Shown here: positions 41,267-51,195 of the stretch, piece after piece
Position numbering within the stretch: the stretch's first letter is position 1
Layout of the letters: every line of letters begins with the position of its first letter
Assembly (NCBI RefSeq): GCF_007830115.1
Contig: NZ_VLKP01000001.1
Location: 1-64,000, forward strand
DNA length: 64,000 nt
Origin: Aerolutibacter ruishenii
Lineage (GTDB): Bacteria > Pseudomonadota > Gammaproteobacteria > Xanthomonadales > Xanthomonadaceae
Reading direction: 5' to 3'
Notes under the pieces: model-generated
Seen by the model: the letters and a program-made list of their open reading frames with translations, nothing else
Told to the model about the DNA's origin: nothing
The model's database searches: none
Program-made: the position numbers and the translations under genes

Positions 41267-41364
41267 CTACCCCACCGCCGGTTCAGGTCCGGTTGCAGGC
41301 CTTTACGCGGGATTGATGCGGGAGGGTCTAGGGTCCCCACGTCCCCCGACGCGAGGTCCCTCCC

Positions 41365-42114
41365 ATGAAATACACGAATGCCCCCTTGTTCCTGGCGCTG
41401 GCCGTGAGCCTCGGTCTGGCCGGCCCCACCCTGGCCCAGAACCGCTCCAAGAGCGAAGCGAAGGTCCAGGCCGCGGCCGAAGCCGAGATGGCCACCGAAG
41501 ATGCCACGGTCGCCCGACAGCAGGCGGAGGTCGCCCAGGAAGCCGCCCAGAGCGCCGCCCAAACCCGGGACGCGGGTGCGCTGACCGCGCAGGGCGCGGC
41601 CGGCGCTGCGCACGGCGCGCACACGGCCCACCAGGCCGCGGTGACGGCCAACACTGCTGCCAATCAGGCGGTGAACGCCGCGGACCGGGCCCAGTCCGCA
41701 CGGAATGCCGCCGAGCACGGCGCCAACCCCACCGCCGCAGCGGCTGAAGCCACGGCCGCCGCCACCGAAGCGCGCGGTGCCGCATACATGGCCATGGACG
41801 CCACGGACAACGCGCGTGCCGCGGCAAGCAATGCCGAAGCGGCTGCCCAGACGCCACCGGCGCCGCCTGCCACGCCGCCTGCCGTTCCGTCCGCGCAGGG
41901 CGCCGCGCAGGCGCAGGTGACGTTCACCAACAGTCCGGCCAACTCGGTCGTGGGCGACTACAAGATCGATTTCGAGGCGCTGGATGCCAATCGCAACGGT
42001 TCGCTCAGCCGCGGTGAGGTCCGCTCCAACGCTACGCTGTCGGCCGAGTTCGGCGCGGTGGACGTCAATGGAGATGGCCGCCTGAGCCGGGATGAACTGA
42101 AGGGCTGGATGTAA
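41365..42114 (+). CDS. Exported Ala-rich protein with two EF-hands
   Basis: A 249-residue precursor with a signal peptide (to about residue 24, GPTLAQ). A long Ala-rich helical stretch (about 30-165, many A-A-x-A-A-x-A heptad-like runs) comes next, then a Pro-rich hinge (APPATPPAVPS), and at the C-terminus two EF-hand loops, DANRNGSLSRGE and DVNGDGRLSRDE. It probably binds Ca2+ in the periplasm or outside; the function is unknown. Confidence 0.83.
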   Translation: MKYTNAPLFLALAVSLGLAGPTLAQNRSKSEAKVQAAAEAEMATEDATVARQQAEVAQEAAQSAAQTRDAGALTAQGAAGAAHGAHTAHQAAVTANTAANQAVNAADRAQSARNAAEHGANPTAAAAEATAAATEARGAAYMAMDATDNARAAASNAEAAAQTPPAPPATPPAVPSAQGAAQAQVTFTNSPANSVVGDYKIDFEALDANRNGSLSRGEVRSNATLSAEFGAVDVNGDGRLSRDELKGWM

Positions 42115-42142
42115 GCCGCCGCCCCGGCAGTGGGCATGGGAA

Positions 42143-42168
42143 AGGTTCCGCCCCCAGCGGCGGGACCT
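42143..42168. terminator. Hairpin between converging genes (EF-hand gene and ubiquinone hydroxylase)
   Basis: A 10-bp stem with one G-T pair, AGGTTCCGCC with GGCGGGACCT, and a 6-base loop lies between two convergent genes, 29 bases after the EF-hand stop. It may act in both directions although the flanks have no long U tract. Confidence 0.5.
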
Positions 42169-42254
42169 GACGGCCAGTCAGGAAACCATGACTGGCCGGT
42201 GCCGCAACGTACCTTCCACGCCTGCAGCCACCGACCGCGACCCCGGTGGATCAC

Positions 42255-43454
42255 TCAGACGCCGGCCGCGCGCCGCCAGAACAGATGCGTCAACGCCGGC
42301 ACCTTGCCGACCATGCCCAGCAATGGCCCGCGGACCAGCGTCGGCAGCATCGCCTCGTTGGAAAAGAGACGGTTGATGCCGTCGAACGAATAGGCGGCGA
42401 GTGCATTCTCGCTGCGACGGCGACGCGCCCAACGCGCCAACCGCTCCGGACCGCCAATATCGCCGTCCCCGGCGGCGCGCAGGGTGCCGCGCAGCGCGGC
42501 CACGTCGCGCAGCCCGAGGTTCACGCCCTGCCCGGCCAACGGATGCACCGCGTGCGCGGCATCGCCGATGATCGCCACGCGCCCCGCCACGACGTGCCTG
42601 GCCAACTGCAGGCGCAGCGGGAACGCCGCGCGGCGCGACACCGCCCGCATCGCCCCCAGCGGCCCGTCGAAAGCTCGCTCCAGCGCCTGCAGGAACGCCC
42701 TGTCGTCCATCGCCAGCATGCGCTCGGCCTCGGCATCTGGCAGGGTCCAGACAATGGAGCTTCGCCGGCCTGCGACCCCGCCCCCGCCACCGTCCTCGAC
42801 GAATGGCAGGAATGCCAGGGGGCCGGTCGGCAGGAACCGCTGCCAGCACGTGGCCTGATGGGGATGTTCGGTATCGACGAAGGCGACCACGCCGCGCTGA
42901 TGGTAGGCGTGCCCCCCCACTCCCACGCCGGCCAGCTCGCGCAGGCGCGAGCCAGCGCCATCGGCCGCGACCACCAGTCGCGCCTTCAGCCGGCGGCCAC
43001 TGTCCAGTTCCACCGTCGCGGACGTCGCGTCCTGCTGCAGCGCCACGACATGGTCGGGGCAGTGGATGCGCACCCCGGCGGCGGCCTGCTGCGCCCACAG
43101 GCGATCCACCAGCAGGCCGTTCTCCACGATCCAGCCAAGCTCGCTGCGGGCGAAGCCGTCGGCATCGAACTCGAGCGGCGCGCCACCTGCCGCATCCCAC
43201 ACGCACATGCGCCGGTAGGGTTGGGCACGCGCCTGCAACACCGGCTGCCAGGCACCCACGCTGTCCAGCAGTGCGGCATTGTCCGGCGCGAAGGCGTAAA
43301 CCCGCAGGTCCGCCTCGTCCGCCCGCCACCGCACCGGTTCGCGCGCCTCCACCAGGGCGACCTGCAGGCCATCGCGGGCGAAGGCCAGCGCCGCCGCCGC
43401 GCCCACGACGCCCGCACCCACCACGACCACGTCCAACATCTCGCGCCGGCTCAT
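42255..43454 (-). CDS. UbiH/UbiF/VisC-family FAD hydroxylase (second of the pair)
   Basis: A 399-residue flavoprotein monooxygenase of ubiquinone synthesis. Visible motifs are the FAD loop VVVVGAGVVGAAAALAFARD, the DG motif VAADGAGSRLR, and GDAAHAVHPLAGQGVNLGLRD near residue 290. GDAAH with AGQGVNLG is nearer UbiF/UbiI than UbiH, but the exact ring position is not readable. I start at the ATG overlapping the ubiH stop (ATGA), which has GGAGG upstream. Confidence 0.88.
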   Translation of the reverse strand: MSRREMLDVVVVGAGVVGAAAALAFARDGLQVALVEAREPVRWRADEADLRVYAFAPDNAALLDSVGAWQPVLQARAQPYRRMCVWDAAGGAPLEFDADGFARSELGWIVENGLLVDRLWAQQAAAGVRIHCPDHVVALQQDATSATVELDSGRRLKARLVVAADGAGSRLRELAGVGVGGHAYHQRGVVAFVDTEHPHQATCWQRFLPTGPLAFLPFVEDGGGGGVAGRRSSIVWTLPDAEAERMLAMDDRAFLQALERAFDGPLGAMRAVSRRAAFPLRLQLARHVVAGRVAIIGDAAHAVHPLAGQGVNLGLRDVAALRGTLRAAGDGDIGGPERLARWARRRRSENALAAYSFDGINRLFSNEAMLPTLVRGPLLGMVGKVPALTHLFWRRAAGV

Positions 43455-44731
43455 GCGTCCGTCCTCCTGCACAACGCGGGCACCGCGCCCCGGTAGCCCA
43501 GCGCCCCGGCCACCACCGCCGCCTGCAGCGATGGCACGCGGCCGATCGCGAACAGCCCGATGCTGCGCAACGGCCGCATCAGCGGCGTCGGGTTACTGGT
43601 CAGCCGCGCCAGCCCATCGGAAAACGCCAGGGTTCGCTCGCGGTCTTCCTGGCGGCGGGCCACGTACCGCTCCAGCAGGGTCGGCGCGCCACAGTCGGCG
43701 GCCGCATCCGCCGCCCGCGCCGCTGCGACCAGTTCCGCCAGCGTCAATGCGTCGCGCAGCCCCAGGTTGAAACCCTGCGCGCCAATCGGATGGATGGTCT
43801 GCGCGGCATTGCCCATCAGCACCGTTCGCGGCCCGACCAGCCGCTCGGCCAGCACGCGCACCGCCGGGTACACCGAAGGCGTACCCGCCGCGAGGAAGCG
43901 CCCCGCGCGCCAGCCGAACACGCCCTGCACGCGCTGCAGGAACGCATCGGGCGGCATCGCCGCCACCGCCGCGACGTCGTGGTTGGCCACGCCATGGATC
44001 AGCCCGTAGTGGCGGTCACCGCGCGGCAGCAGCGCCGTCGGCCCGGCGTCGGTCAAGCGCTCGAAAGCATTGCCGTCCACCGCGCGATCCGTCCGCAGGC
44101 GGGTGACGAACAGGTGGTGGCCATAGTCGTGTTCGACCGTACCGATACCCAACGCCGCGCGCACGCCGCTGCGCGTGCCATCGGCCGCGACCAGCAGGCG
44201 GGTACGTACGATGCGCTCGCCGCCTTCGTCCACCAGCCGCACGCTGCGCCAGGGCGCGTCGGCGGCATCGTCCGCCAGCCCCGCGAACCGCACCGGGCGG
44301 TAGCGCACCAGCCGCACCAGCTCGGCCAGGCGGGCCTCCAGCGCCTCGCCGAAATCCCGTGCCACCACGACCTGGCCAAACGCGTCGCGCCCGTACGCCG
44401 CCGCGTCCAGCAACACGCGGCCGAAGTCGCCTTCACGGCTGACGTGGATGCGCTGGATCGCCCCGGTGGGGGTGCGCAGCTTCTGCATCACGCCCAGCGC
44501 GGTCAGCGCATTGACCGTGGCCTCGGCGAAGGACAGGTTGCGCTCGTCGAACACCGGCGGCAGGCCACCGGGCGGCGATGCCTCCACCAGGCCCACGTCC
44601 AGTCCGATGCGGTCGAGGGCGATGGCCAGGCTGGAGCCGACCAGCCCCCCACCGACGATCAGCACGTCATGCACGGGGGAAACGGTGGCGGCGGCGGGGG
44701 AATGCCCCGGCGGGGAAGAGGTCTCGGGCAT
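43451..44731 (-). CDS. ubiH: 2-octaprenyl-6-methoxyphenol hydroxylase
   Basis: UbiH hydroxylates the quinone ring late in ubiquinone synthesis. The 426-residue protein has VLIVGGGLVGSSLAIALDRI (FAD), VAADGTRSGVR, and the UbiH-type GNAAQTIHPIGAQGFNLGLRD. It is first in a two-gene operon with the related hydroxylase, which begins in its stop codon. The promoter region of 43 bases is shared with the divergent DUF6580 gene. Confidence 0.9.
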   Translation of the reverse strand: MPETSSPPGHSPAAATVSPVHDVLIVGGGLVGSSLAIALDRIGLDVGLVEASPPGGLPPVFDERNLSFAEATVNALTALGVMQKLRTPTGAIQRIHVSREGDFGRVLLDAAAYGRDAFGQVVVARDFGEALEARLAELVRLVRYRPVRFAGLADDAADAPWRSVRLVDEGGERIVRTRLLVAADGTRSGVRAALGIGTVEHDYGHHLFVTRLRTDRAVDGNAFERLTDAGPTALLPRGDRHYGLIHGVANHDVAAVAAMPPDAFLQRVQGVFGWRAGRFLAAGTPSVYPAVRVLAERLVGPRTVLMGNAAQTIHPIGAQGFNLGLRDALTLAELVAAARAADAAADCGAPTLLERYVARRQEDRERTLAFSDGLARLTSNPTPLMRPLRSIGLFAIGRVPSLQAAVVAGALGYRGAVPALCRRTDA

Positions 44732-44774
44732 TGCGTTATGCTAACGGTTCCTGCCCCACCGTACCGCGAAGACC

Positions 44775-45365
44775 ATGAAAGCCATCGCCCCCAACGCCTC
44801 GTCCGCCCCACGCACGTTTGCCCCGGGCCCCCTGTTGCTGGCGGCGCTGATCTTCGTGGCCGCGCTGACCCGCCTGCTGCCGCATCCGCCCAACTTCTCG
44901 CCGGTGGCGGCCATCGCCCTGTTCGGCGGTGCCTATTTCTCCGCGCGCCACTGGGCGCTGATCGTGCCGCTGGCGGCGCTGCTGGTGTCCGACCTGGCAT
45001 TGGCCGCGATCAACGGCGGTGACTACGCGTCCTGGTTTGGCAGTGTGTCGATGTGGCTGGTCTATGCCGCCACCGCGCTGACCACCGTGCTCGGCTTCGG
45101 CCTGCGCGGCAGGGTGGGCGGCGGTCGCGTGCTGGGCTATTCGCTGCTGGGCACGGCCGTCTTCTTCCTGGTCACCAACTTCGGCGCGTGGCTGGGCTCA
45201 CCGACCTACCCGCAGACGCTGGGCGGCCTGGGCATGGCGTACGTGGCCGGCATTCCGTTCCTGAAGTGGAGCGTGGCCAGCACGCTGTTCTACGCCGCGG
45301 TCCTGTTCGGTGGTTTCTCGCTGCTGCGCCACTGGGCCCCATCGCTGCGCGTCCAGACCGCCTGA
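44775..45365 (+). CDS. DUF6580-family membrane protein, putative transporter component
   Basis: A 196-residue protein with about five hydrophobic helices. It carries the family's LLPHPPNFSPVAAIALFGGA segment (about 35-54) and ends with helices around TLGGLGMAYVAGIPFLKWSV. The size and helix pattern recall the S component of ECF vitamin transporters (inference). The next gene, 12 bases downstream, is a cobalamin adenosyltransferase, so a cobalamin or precursor uptake role is possible. Confidence 0.8.
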   Translation: MKAIAPNASSAPRTFAPGPLLLAALIFVAALTRLLPHPPNFSPVAAIALFGGAYFSARHWALIVPLAALLVSDLALAAINGGDYASWFGSVSMWLVYAATALTTVLGFGLRGRVGGGRVLGYSLLGTAVFFLVTNFGAWLGSPTYPQTLGGLGMAYVAGIPFLKWSVASTLFYAAVLFGGFSLLRHWAPSLRVQTA

Positions 45366-45377
45366 CCGCGCCTCGCC

Positions 45378-45932
45378 ATGGGCAACCGCCTCTCGAAGAT
45401 CTACACCCGCACCGGCGACGACGGCAGCACCGGGCTGGGAGACGGCAGCCGCGTCGGCAAGGACTCGGCGCGGGTCAACGCCTATGGCACGGTGGATGAA
45501 GCCAACTCGTGCATAGGCCTGGTGCTGGCCAGCGATGTGTCTGATGACATCCGCAGCCTGCTGACCGCCATCCAGCACCAGTTGTTCGACCTGGGCGGCG
45601 AGCTGTGCATCCCCGGGCATGCCGCGATCTTCGACGCCGACATCGATCGCCTGGAAGCGCACATGGATGCGCTCAACGAATCCCTGCCGCCGCTGAAGGA
45701 ATTCATCCTGCCCGGCGGTGGCGAAGCGGCGGCGCGCTGCCACATCGCCCGCACCGTGGTCCGCCGCGCCGAGCGCGAGGCGGTGGCGCTGGCCCGCGTG
45801 GAAGCCGTGCGTCCGGAAGCGGTGCGCTACCTCAACCGCCTGTCCGACCTGCTGTTCGTGCTGGCGCGCGTGCTGGCCAGGGCCAGCGGCCACGGCGAAG
45901 TGCTCTGGAACCACGAGCGTCGCAAAGCCTGA
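45378..45932 (+). CDS. Cob(I)yrinic acid a,c-diamide adenosyltransferase, PduO type
   Basis: A 184-residue ATP:cob(I)alamin adenosyltransferase. The ATP-binding YTRTGDDGSTGLGDGSRV is at 9-26, with the conserved NAYGTVDEANSCIGL (34-48), the RCHIARTVVRRAEREAV helix near 115 and YLNRLSDLLFVLARV near 150. It makes adenosylcobalamin. The rest of a cobalamin pathway is not in the window, so it probably serves imported cobalamin. Followed 3 bases later by the deacetylase-family gene. Confidence 0.93.
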   Translation: MGNRLSKIYTRTGDDGSTGLGDGSRVGKDSARVNAYGTVDEANSCIGLVLASDVSDDIRSLLTAIQHQLFDLGGELCIPGHAAIFDADIDRLEAHMDALNESLPPLKEFILPGGGEAAARCHIARTVVRRAEREAVALARVEAVRPEAVRYLNRLSDLLFVLARVLARASGHGEVLWNHERRKA

Positions 45933-45935
45933 GCC

Positions 45936-46856
45936 GTGCGTGTCTACAGCCACCCCGCCTGCCTGCTGCATGACCCTGGCGATGGCCACGCCGAACGACC
46001 CGCCCGCCTGACCGCCGTCATCGAAGCCCTGCGCCAGGCCCTGCCGGCGCTCGACTGGCACGAGGCGCCCCGCGCCAGCCGCGGCCAGTTGCTGCGCGTG
46101 CACAGCGACGAACTGCTGGCGCTGGTGCTGGACACCGACCTGCACCTGCTGATGGAACCCATCGCCCTGGACCCGGACACTTTCCTGTCGGCGGGCTCGG
46201 CGGAGGCCGCACTGCGCGCCGCCGGCGCGGGCGTCGCCGCGGTGGACGCGGTGATGTCGGCCAAGATCCGGCGGGCGTTCTGCGCGGTCCGCCCACCCGG
46301 ACACCACGCCACCGACGGCGTGGCCATGGGCTTCTGCCTGTTCAACAACATCGCCGTGGCCGCCGCGCATGCATGCGAGAAACACGGGTTGACGCGGGTG
46401 GCCATCGTCGATTTCGACGTGCACCACGGCAACGGCACGCAGGCCATCTTCGACACCGACCCGCGGGTGATGTACCTCAGCAGCCATCAGCTGCCGCTAT
46501 ACCCCGACTCCGGCCATGCCAACGAGCGTGGCGTGGGCAACATCGTCAACGTACCGCTCCCGCCGGGCACCGGCAGCGCGGAATTCCGCCGATTCTGGAG
46601 CGGACAACTGTTGCCCGCGCTGGATGCCTTCCGCCCCCAGCTGCTGCTGATATCGGCCGGTTTCGATGGCCATCGCCGTGACCCGCTGGCCCAGATGGAA
46701 CTGGAGACCGAGGATTTCGGCTGGGTGACCGGGCAACTGGTCGACATCGCCCTTCGCCACGCCCAGGGGCGCGTCGTGTCGATGCTGGAAGGCGGTTATG
46801 ACCTCGATGCCCTGCGGGAGGCGTCGGTGGCGCATGTGGTGGCACTGCAGGAATGA
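45936..46856 (+). CDS. Histone-deacetylase-family amidohydrolase
   Basis: A 306-residue class II type HDAC-fold protein. Zinc-site and catalytic motifs are intact: VRPPGHHA (His pair near 118-119), DFDVHHGNGTQAIF near 155-168 with the Asp and His ligands, and SAGFDGH near 246. It probably deacetylates an acetyl-lysine, acetylpolyamine or other acetyl-amide substrate. GTG start. In series with the adenosyltransferase. Confidence 0.92.
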   Translation: MRVYSHPACLLHDPGDGHAERPARLTAVIEALRQALPALDWHEAPRASRGQLLRVHSDELLALVLDTDLHLLMEPIALDPDTFLSAGSAEAALRAAGAGVAAVDAVMSAKIRRAFCAVRPPGHHATDGVAMGFCLFNNIAVAAAHACEKHGLTRVAIVDFDVHHGNGTQAIFDTDPRVMYLSSHQLPLYPDSGHANERGVGNIVNVPLPPGTGSAEFRRFWSGQLLPALDAFRPQLLLISAGFDGHRRDPLAQMELETEDFGWVTGQLVDIALRHAQGRVVSMLEGGYDLDALREASVAHVVALQE

Positions 46857-46943
46857 TCACCTTTGCGTGGCCGGCCCGCGCGCATGCCATGGCCGGCTTC
46901 CGCCTCGCGCCAGCGCCGGTTCAGCCAACCCGCGTGGAGCGCG

Positions 46944-47357
46944 TCAGACGTCGCCCGGCCCTTGCGGCGTGAAGTCCAATGCCGCCGAATTGATGCAGTA
47001 GCGCAACCCCGTGGGCGGCGGCCCGTCCGGAAACACGTGGCCCAGGTGGGACCCGCAGCGCGCGCACCGGGCCTCGATCCGTTCCATGCCATGGCTGGCG
47101 TCCGGATGCTCCGTGACCGCGCCCGCGGCCAGCGGCTGCCAGTAGCTTGGCCAGCCACTGCCCGAGTCGTACTTGGCGGCCGAGCCGAACAGTGGCGCGG
47201 CGCAGGCCGCGCAGCAGTACGTACCGGGCTCCTTGTGGTTCCAGTAGCGTCCCGTGAAGGCACGCTCGGTGGCCGAGCAGCGGCAGACCGCGTATTGCTC
47301 GGGCGACAGGCGGGCCCGCCATTCGGCTTCGGTGGTGGGCAGGGGTTCGGTGGTCAT
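46944..47357 (-). CDS. msrB: Peptide methionine-R-sulfoxide reductase B
   Basis: MsrB repairs R-methionine sulfoxide. The 137-residue protein has two zinc CxxC pairs (Cys49/Cys52 and Cys98/Cys101), the catalytic Cys121 in RYCINSAAL and the SGSGWPSYW substrate motif. The ATG used has GGAG 6 bases upstream; an ATG two codons earlier is less likely. Divergent from lptD and distant from msrA. Confidence 0.94.
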   Translation of the reverse strand: MTTEPLPTTEAEWRARLSPEQYAVCRCSATERAFTGRYWNHKEPGTYCCAACAAPLFGSAAKYDSGSGWPSYWQPLAAGAVTEHPDASHGMERIEARCARCGSHLGHVFPDGPPPTGLRYCINSAALDFTPQGPGDV

Positions 47358-47463
47358 CGGCATCTCCAGTCCAAGCGGTATCCTGAGGGCGAAAGCGGCC
47401 CCTCGCGCGCGTTCATTGCCCGGCGGTGGCCGGATGGGGCAAGCTAGCAGCCGTTTTCGCACA

Positions 47464-49875
47464 ATGGATGAGCGCGTGCGCCCAAGCTTCCGCCTGTTGC
47501 CGTTATCGCTCTGTATCGCGATGGCCTTGCCGGCCCATGCCGCCGACGAGCCCCAGGACTGGGGGCTATGTCCCATCGAGGACGTCGTCCCTCCGTTCGC
47601 GGACGCCCCGCCGGCCACCGGTGGCGCCGCCTTGCGCATCCAACAGCCGACCGACATCGAGGGCGATGCCCTGAGCGCGAACGAGGCCGGCGAGTCGATC
47701 TTCCGGGGCAATGTCGCGCTCAGTCGGGGCGACCAGTTCCTGCGCACCGACACCATGACCTACAACAGCGAGACCGGCAATTATGTCGCCGAAGGCAGTG
47801 TCCGCTACCAGGACTCGGGCATGCGCATCGTGGCCGAGCGCGCCGAGGGCAACCAGGAAGCCGACACGCACACCATCCACGACCTGCGCTACCAGTTGAC
47901 CCAGCGGCGCGGCAACGGCGGCGCGGAGCGCATCGAGATGCACGGCGTCAAGGGCGCGCTGGTGGGCTCGACCTATTCCACGTGCCCGCCGTCGGAGCGC
48001 GCGTGGGAATTGCGTGCGCGACGCATCGACGTCAATACCGAGGAGGGCATGGCGGTCGCGCGGGGGGCCACCCTGCGCATCGGCAAGGTGCCGGTGCTGC
48101 ACGTGCCCTGGTTCATGTTCCCGGTGGACGACCGCCGACGCACCGGCCTGCTGTATCCCTCGATCTCGATGTCGAGCCGCAACGGCTTCGACTGGAAGCA
48201 GCCGATCTACCTGAACCTGGCGCCCAACTACGACGCCACGATCACCCCGCGCATCATGACCAAGCGCGGCGGGGCGCTGGGCGGCGAGTTCCGCTGGCTC
48301 TACCCGGACGGGCGCGGCCAGGTGTCCGGCAACTGGCTGCCGGACGACGCCCTGCCGCGCAACGAGCCCTGGCGCTACCTCAATGACGTGGCCGGCAACC
48401 CGATCCCGGGGGCGACCCTGCCGGACAAGAACCGCGGGCAATTCCTGCTCTCCAACCTGCACGGACTGGGGCCAAGCTGGCACACGCGGGCCGACGTGGG
48501 CTGGGTCAGCGACACGCATTACCTGGAGGACTTCAGCAACTCCTCGCTCGGCTTCTCGTCCTACTTCCTGCAGAGCACCGCGGGCCTGTATGGCCGGGGC
48601 CTGCACTGGGATGCGGAAATCAGCGCCAGCCACGCGCAACTGGCCGACTACACCCTGGACGAGAACATCCTGCCGTACGACCGCCTGCCGCGGGCGGCCC
48701 TCAATTGGTCGCAACCCTTCGCCCGGTGGTTCCAGGCGGGCCTCAGCGCGGAAGCCGTCCGCTTCCAGCACGAGGTGTTCGACGCCGGCAGCCGCATCGA
48801 CATCAAGCCATTCGTCAGCATGCCGCTGGAAGGCGCCAGCTGGTTCCTGACGCCGAAGGTGGCGTGGCGCTATACGGGTTACCAACTGGACCGGGACCTG
48901 GCCGCCACGCTGGGTGACCGGTCACCCAGCCGCAGCCTGCCGATCTACTCGCTCGACGCGGGCCTGTTCTTCGACCGGCATACCGAGGTCGGTGGCGACG
49001 CCTACCTGCACACCCTCGAGCCCCGCATCTACTACCTCAACGTCCCTTACCGGGACCAGAGCGGGTTGCCGCAGTTCGACACCAACCCGATGACCTTCAG
49101 CTGGGGCCAGCTGTTCCGCGACAACCGCTACACCGGCGCCGACCGCCAGACCGATGCCAACCAGCTGACGCTTGCAGTCACCAGCCGCCTGATCTCCGAG
49201 GAGGACGGGCGCGAACGCCTCACCGCCAGCCTTGGCCAGATCCAGTACTACGACGAGAGCCGCGTCACCACACCGGGCGAGATCCCGGTGGAGCGCGGCA
49301 AGTCCGCCTGGGTGGCCGACATCGGCGTGGCGCCGAGCGACCGCTGGAGCATCAACGCCGCCTACCAGTGGGACCCCAAGCTGCGCGGCCAGGATCTCGC
49401 CAGCCTGCGCGCGCGCTACCTGTTCGGTGACAGCGGCGTCGCCAACCTCGGCTACCGCTACCGTCGCAATACAGGCTTCCGTCCCGGCGTGGACGCGCCG
49501 GACAGCAAGGACCTGCTGGAGCAGGTCGACTTCTCCTTCCTGTACCCGGTCACGTCCAACTGGAGCGTGGTGGGCCGCTACTACTACTCGGTCCTGGACA
49601 AGAAGGAACTCGAGACGATCGCCGGCGTCCAATGGGAAAGCTGCTGCCTGGCCATTCGCCTGATCGGCCGCCGCTACGTCCGCAACCGCACCGGCGACCT
49701 GAACAATTCCATCATGCTGGAGTTCGAGCTGAAGGGCCTGGGTTCGGCCGGCCAGGACACGGAGCGTATCCTGCGCCGTGGTATCCTCGGTTACGAACGT
49801 GACGACCTCTACCTCGTGCCGCCGTCCCATGCGACCCGCGGCAGCGTCGACCCCTCCCCCGACCCGAGCCCATGA
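47464..49875 (+). CDS. lptD: LPS-assembly protein LptD
   Basis: LptD is the outer-membrane barrel that inserts LPS with LptE. The 803-residue precursor has a signal peptide (to about residue 27), an OstA-type jelly roll ([31 protein letters not shown]) and a large beta-barrel. Four cysteines stand as in E. coli: Cys36 (WGLC), one in STCPPSERA, and the adjacent pair in [10 protein letters not shown], consistent with the nested disulfides. It overlaps surA by ATGA. Confidence 0.96.
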   Translation: MDERVRPSFRLLPLSLCIAMALPAHAADEPQDWGLCPIEDVVPPFADAPPATGGAALRIQQPTDIEGDALSANEAGESIFRGNVALSRGDQFLRTDTMTYNSETGNYVAEGSVRYQDSGMRIVAERAEGNQEADTHTIHDLRYQLTQRRGNGGAERIEMHGVKGALVGSTYSTCPPSERAWELRARRIDVNTEEGMAVARGATLRIGKVPVLHVPWFMFPVDDRRRTGLLYPSISMSSRNGFDWKQPIYLNLAPNYDATITPRIMTKRGGALGGEFRWLYPDGRGQVSGNWLPDDALPRNEPWRYLNDVAGNPIPGATLPDKNRGQFLLSNLHGLGPSWHTRADVGWVSDTHYLEDFSNSSLGFSSYFLQSTAGLYGRGLHWDAEISASHAQLADYTLDENILPYDRLPRAALNWSQPFARWFQAGLSAEAVRFQHEVFDAGSRIDIKPFVSMPLEGASWFLTPKVAWRYTGYQLDRDLAATLGDRSPSRSLPIYSLDAGLFFDRHTEVGGDAYLHTLEPRIYYLNVPYRDQSGLPQFDTNPMTFSWGQLFRDNRYTGADRQTDANQLTLAVTSRLISEEDGRERLTASLGQIQYYDESRVTTPGEIPVERGKSAWVADIGVAPSDRWSINAAYQWDPKLRGQDLASLRARYLFGDSGVANLGYRYRRNTGFRPGVDAPDSKDLLEQVDFSFLYPVTSNWSVVGRYYYSVLDKKELETIAGVQWESCCLAIRLIGRRYVRNRTGDLNNSIMLEFELKGLGSAGQDTERILRRGILGYERDDLYLVPPSHATRGSVDPSPDPSP

Positions 49876-51194
49876 AGAAACTACTCGCGCCCGTCCTCGC
49901 CGCCGCGCTGCTTGCCGCGTCCGTCCATGCCCAGGAAGTCCAGCCGCTGGACGGTATCGCCGCCGTGGTGGACGAGGACGTGATCCTGCGCACCGAACTG
50001 CAGCGCGCGGTGGCCAACATCCGCCAGCAGTACGCGGGCCGCGAGGCCCAGCTGCCCCCGGCCGAGGTGCTGGAGCGCCAGGTGATGGAGCGGCTGGTCC
50101 TGATGAAGCTGCAGGTTGCGCGCGCCCAATCCACCGGCGTGCGCGCGTCCGATCAGGAAATCGACCGCGCCATCGGCGGCATTGCCGAGCAGAACCGCGC
50201 CACCCCCGAGCAACTGCGCGCACAACTGGGGCGCGAGGGCATCGCCTACGCCGATTTCCGCGCCTCGATCCGCGACGAGCTGATGGTGCAGCGACTGCGC
50301 CAGCGTTTCGCGCAGAGCCGCATCACCGTCAGTGACGCCGAGGTGGAGAACGCCCTGGCCGCGCAAGGTGCGGGCGGGGTCCAGTACCGCCTGGCCCACA
50401 TCCTGGTCGGCCTGCCCGAAGCGGCCACCGCCGAGCAGATTGCGACCGCACAGAAGAAGATCGATGGCGTGAAGGCGCTGATCGACAAGGGCGAGATGGA
50501 TTTCGCGGCAGCGGCGGTGCGCTATTCCGACAGCCCGAATGCACTGGAAGGCGGCGACCTGGGCTGGCGCGGCAATGACGAGATCCCCGCAGCGTTCGGC
50601 CGCCTGATCGTCGGCATGAACGCCGGCGACGTGACCGCGCCCATCCGCGGCCCGAGCGGCTTCCAGTTGCTCAAGCTGGTCGAGGTCCGCGACGCGTCGC
50701 AGGGTGCGCCCGCCATGGTGACCCAGTACCGTGCGCGCCACATCCTGGTCCGCGTGGACGACGACACCACCGAGGCCCAGGCCAAGGCCAGGATCGAGAC
50801 GCTGCGTGCGCGCATCGCGGGCGGTGCCGATTTCGCGCAGGTGGCCCGGGACAACTCCGAAGATCCGACGTCGAAGGCTGGCGGCGGTGACCTGGGCTGG
50901 TTCACCCAGGATCAGTTCGGTGCCGATTTCGGCCAGCCGGTTGCGGCGCTGGCCGATGGCCAGCTCTCGCAGCCGGTACGCACCCAGGCTGGCTGGCACC
51001 TGGTCGAGCGCCTGGAAACCCGCCAGACCAACGTGGGCGACGAGAACCGCCGCGCACAGATGCGCGAGACCATCGGTCGCCGCAAGCTGGAGGACGAGTG
51101 GAACCGCTACCTGCGCGAGATGCGCGGCGAGGCCTACGTCGACGTGCGCATCGGCAAGCCCGCCGACGCCGCGCCTCCCGCCAACGGCGGCTGA
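49872..51194 (+). CDS. surA: Periplasmic chaperone and peptidyl-prolyl isomerase SurA
   Basis: SurA escorts barrel proteins, LptD among them, to the Bam complex. The 440-residue precursor has a signal peptide (ending ASVHAQ), a SurA N-terminal domain (to about 160) and two parvulin domains starting with YRLAHILVGLP (about 173) and YRARHILVRVDD (about 286). The neighbourhood lptD-surA-pdxA-rsmA-apaG-apaH is that of E. coli. Confidence 0.96.
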   Translation: MKKLLAPVLAAALLAASVHAQEVQPLDGIAAVVDEDVILRTELQRAVANIRQQYAGREAQLPPAEVLERQVMERLVLMKLQVARAQSTGVRASDQEIDRAIGGIAEQNRATPEQLRAQLGREGIAYADFRASIRDELMVQRLRQRFAQSRITVSDAEVENALAAQGAGGVQYRLAHILVGLPEAATAEQIATAQKKIDGVKALIDKGEMDFAAAAVRYSDSPNALEGGDLGWRGNDEIPAAFGRLIVGMNAGDVTAPIRGPSGFQLLKLVEVRDASQGAPAMVTQYRARHILVRVDDDTTEAQAKARIETLRARIAGGADFAQVARDNSEDPTSKAGGGDLGWFTQDQFGADFGQPVAALADGQLSQPVRTQAGWHLVERLETRQTNVGDENRRAQMRETIGRRKLEDEWNRYLREMRGEAYVDVRIGKPADAAPPANGG

Positions 51195-51195
51195 A

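Noticed and set aside
44732-44774. Cobalamin riboswitch before the DUF6580-adenosyltransferase unit
   Set aside because: The divergent gap is 43 bases and holds no B12 box.
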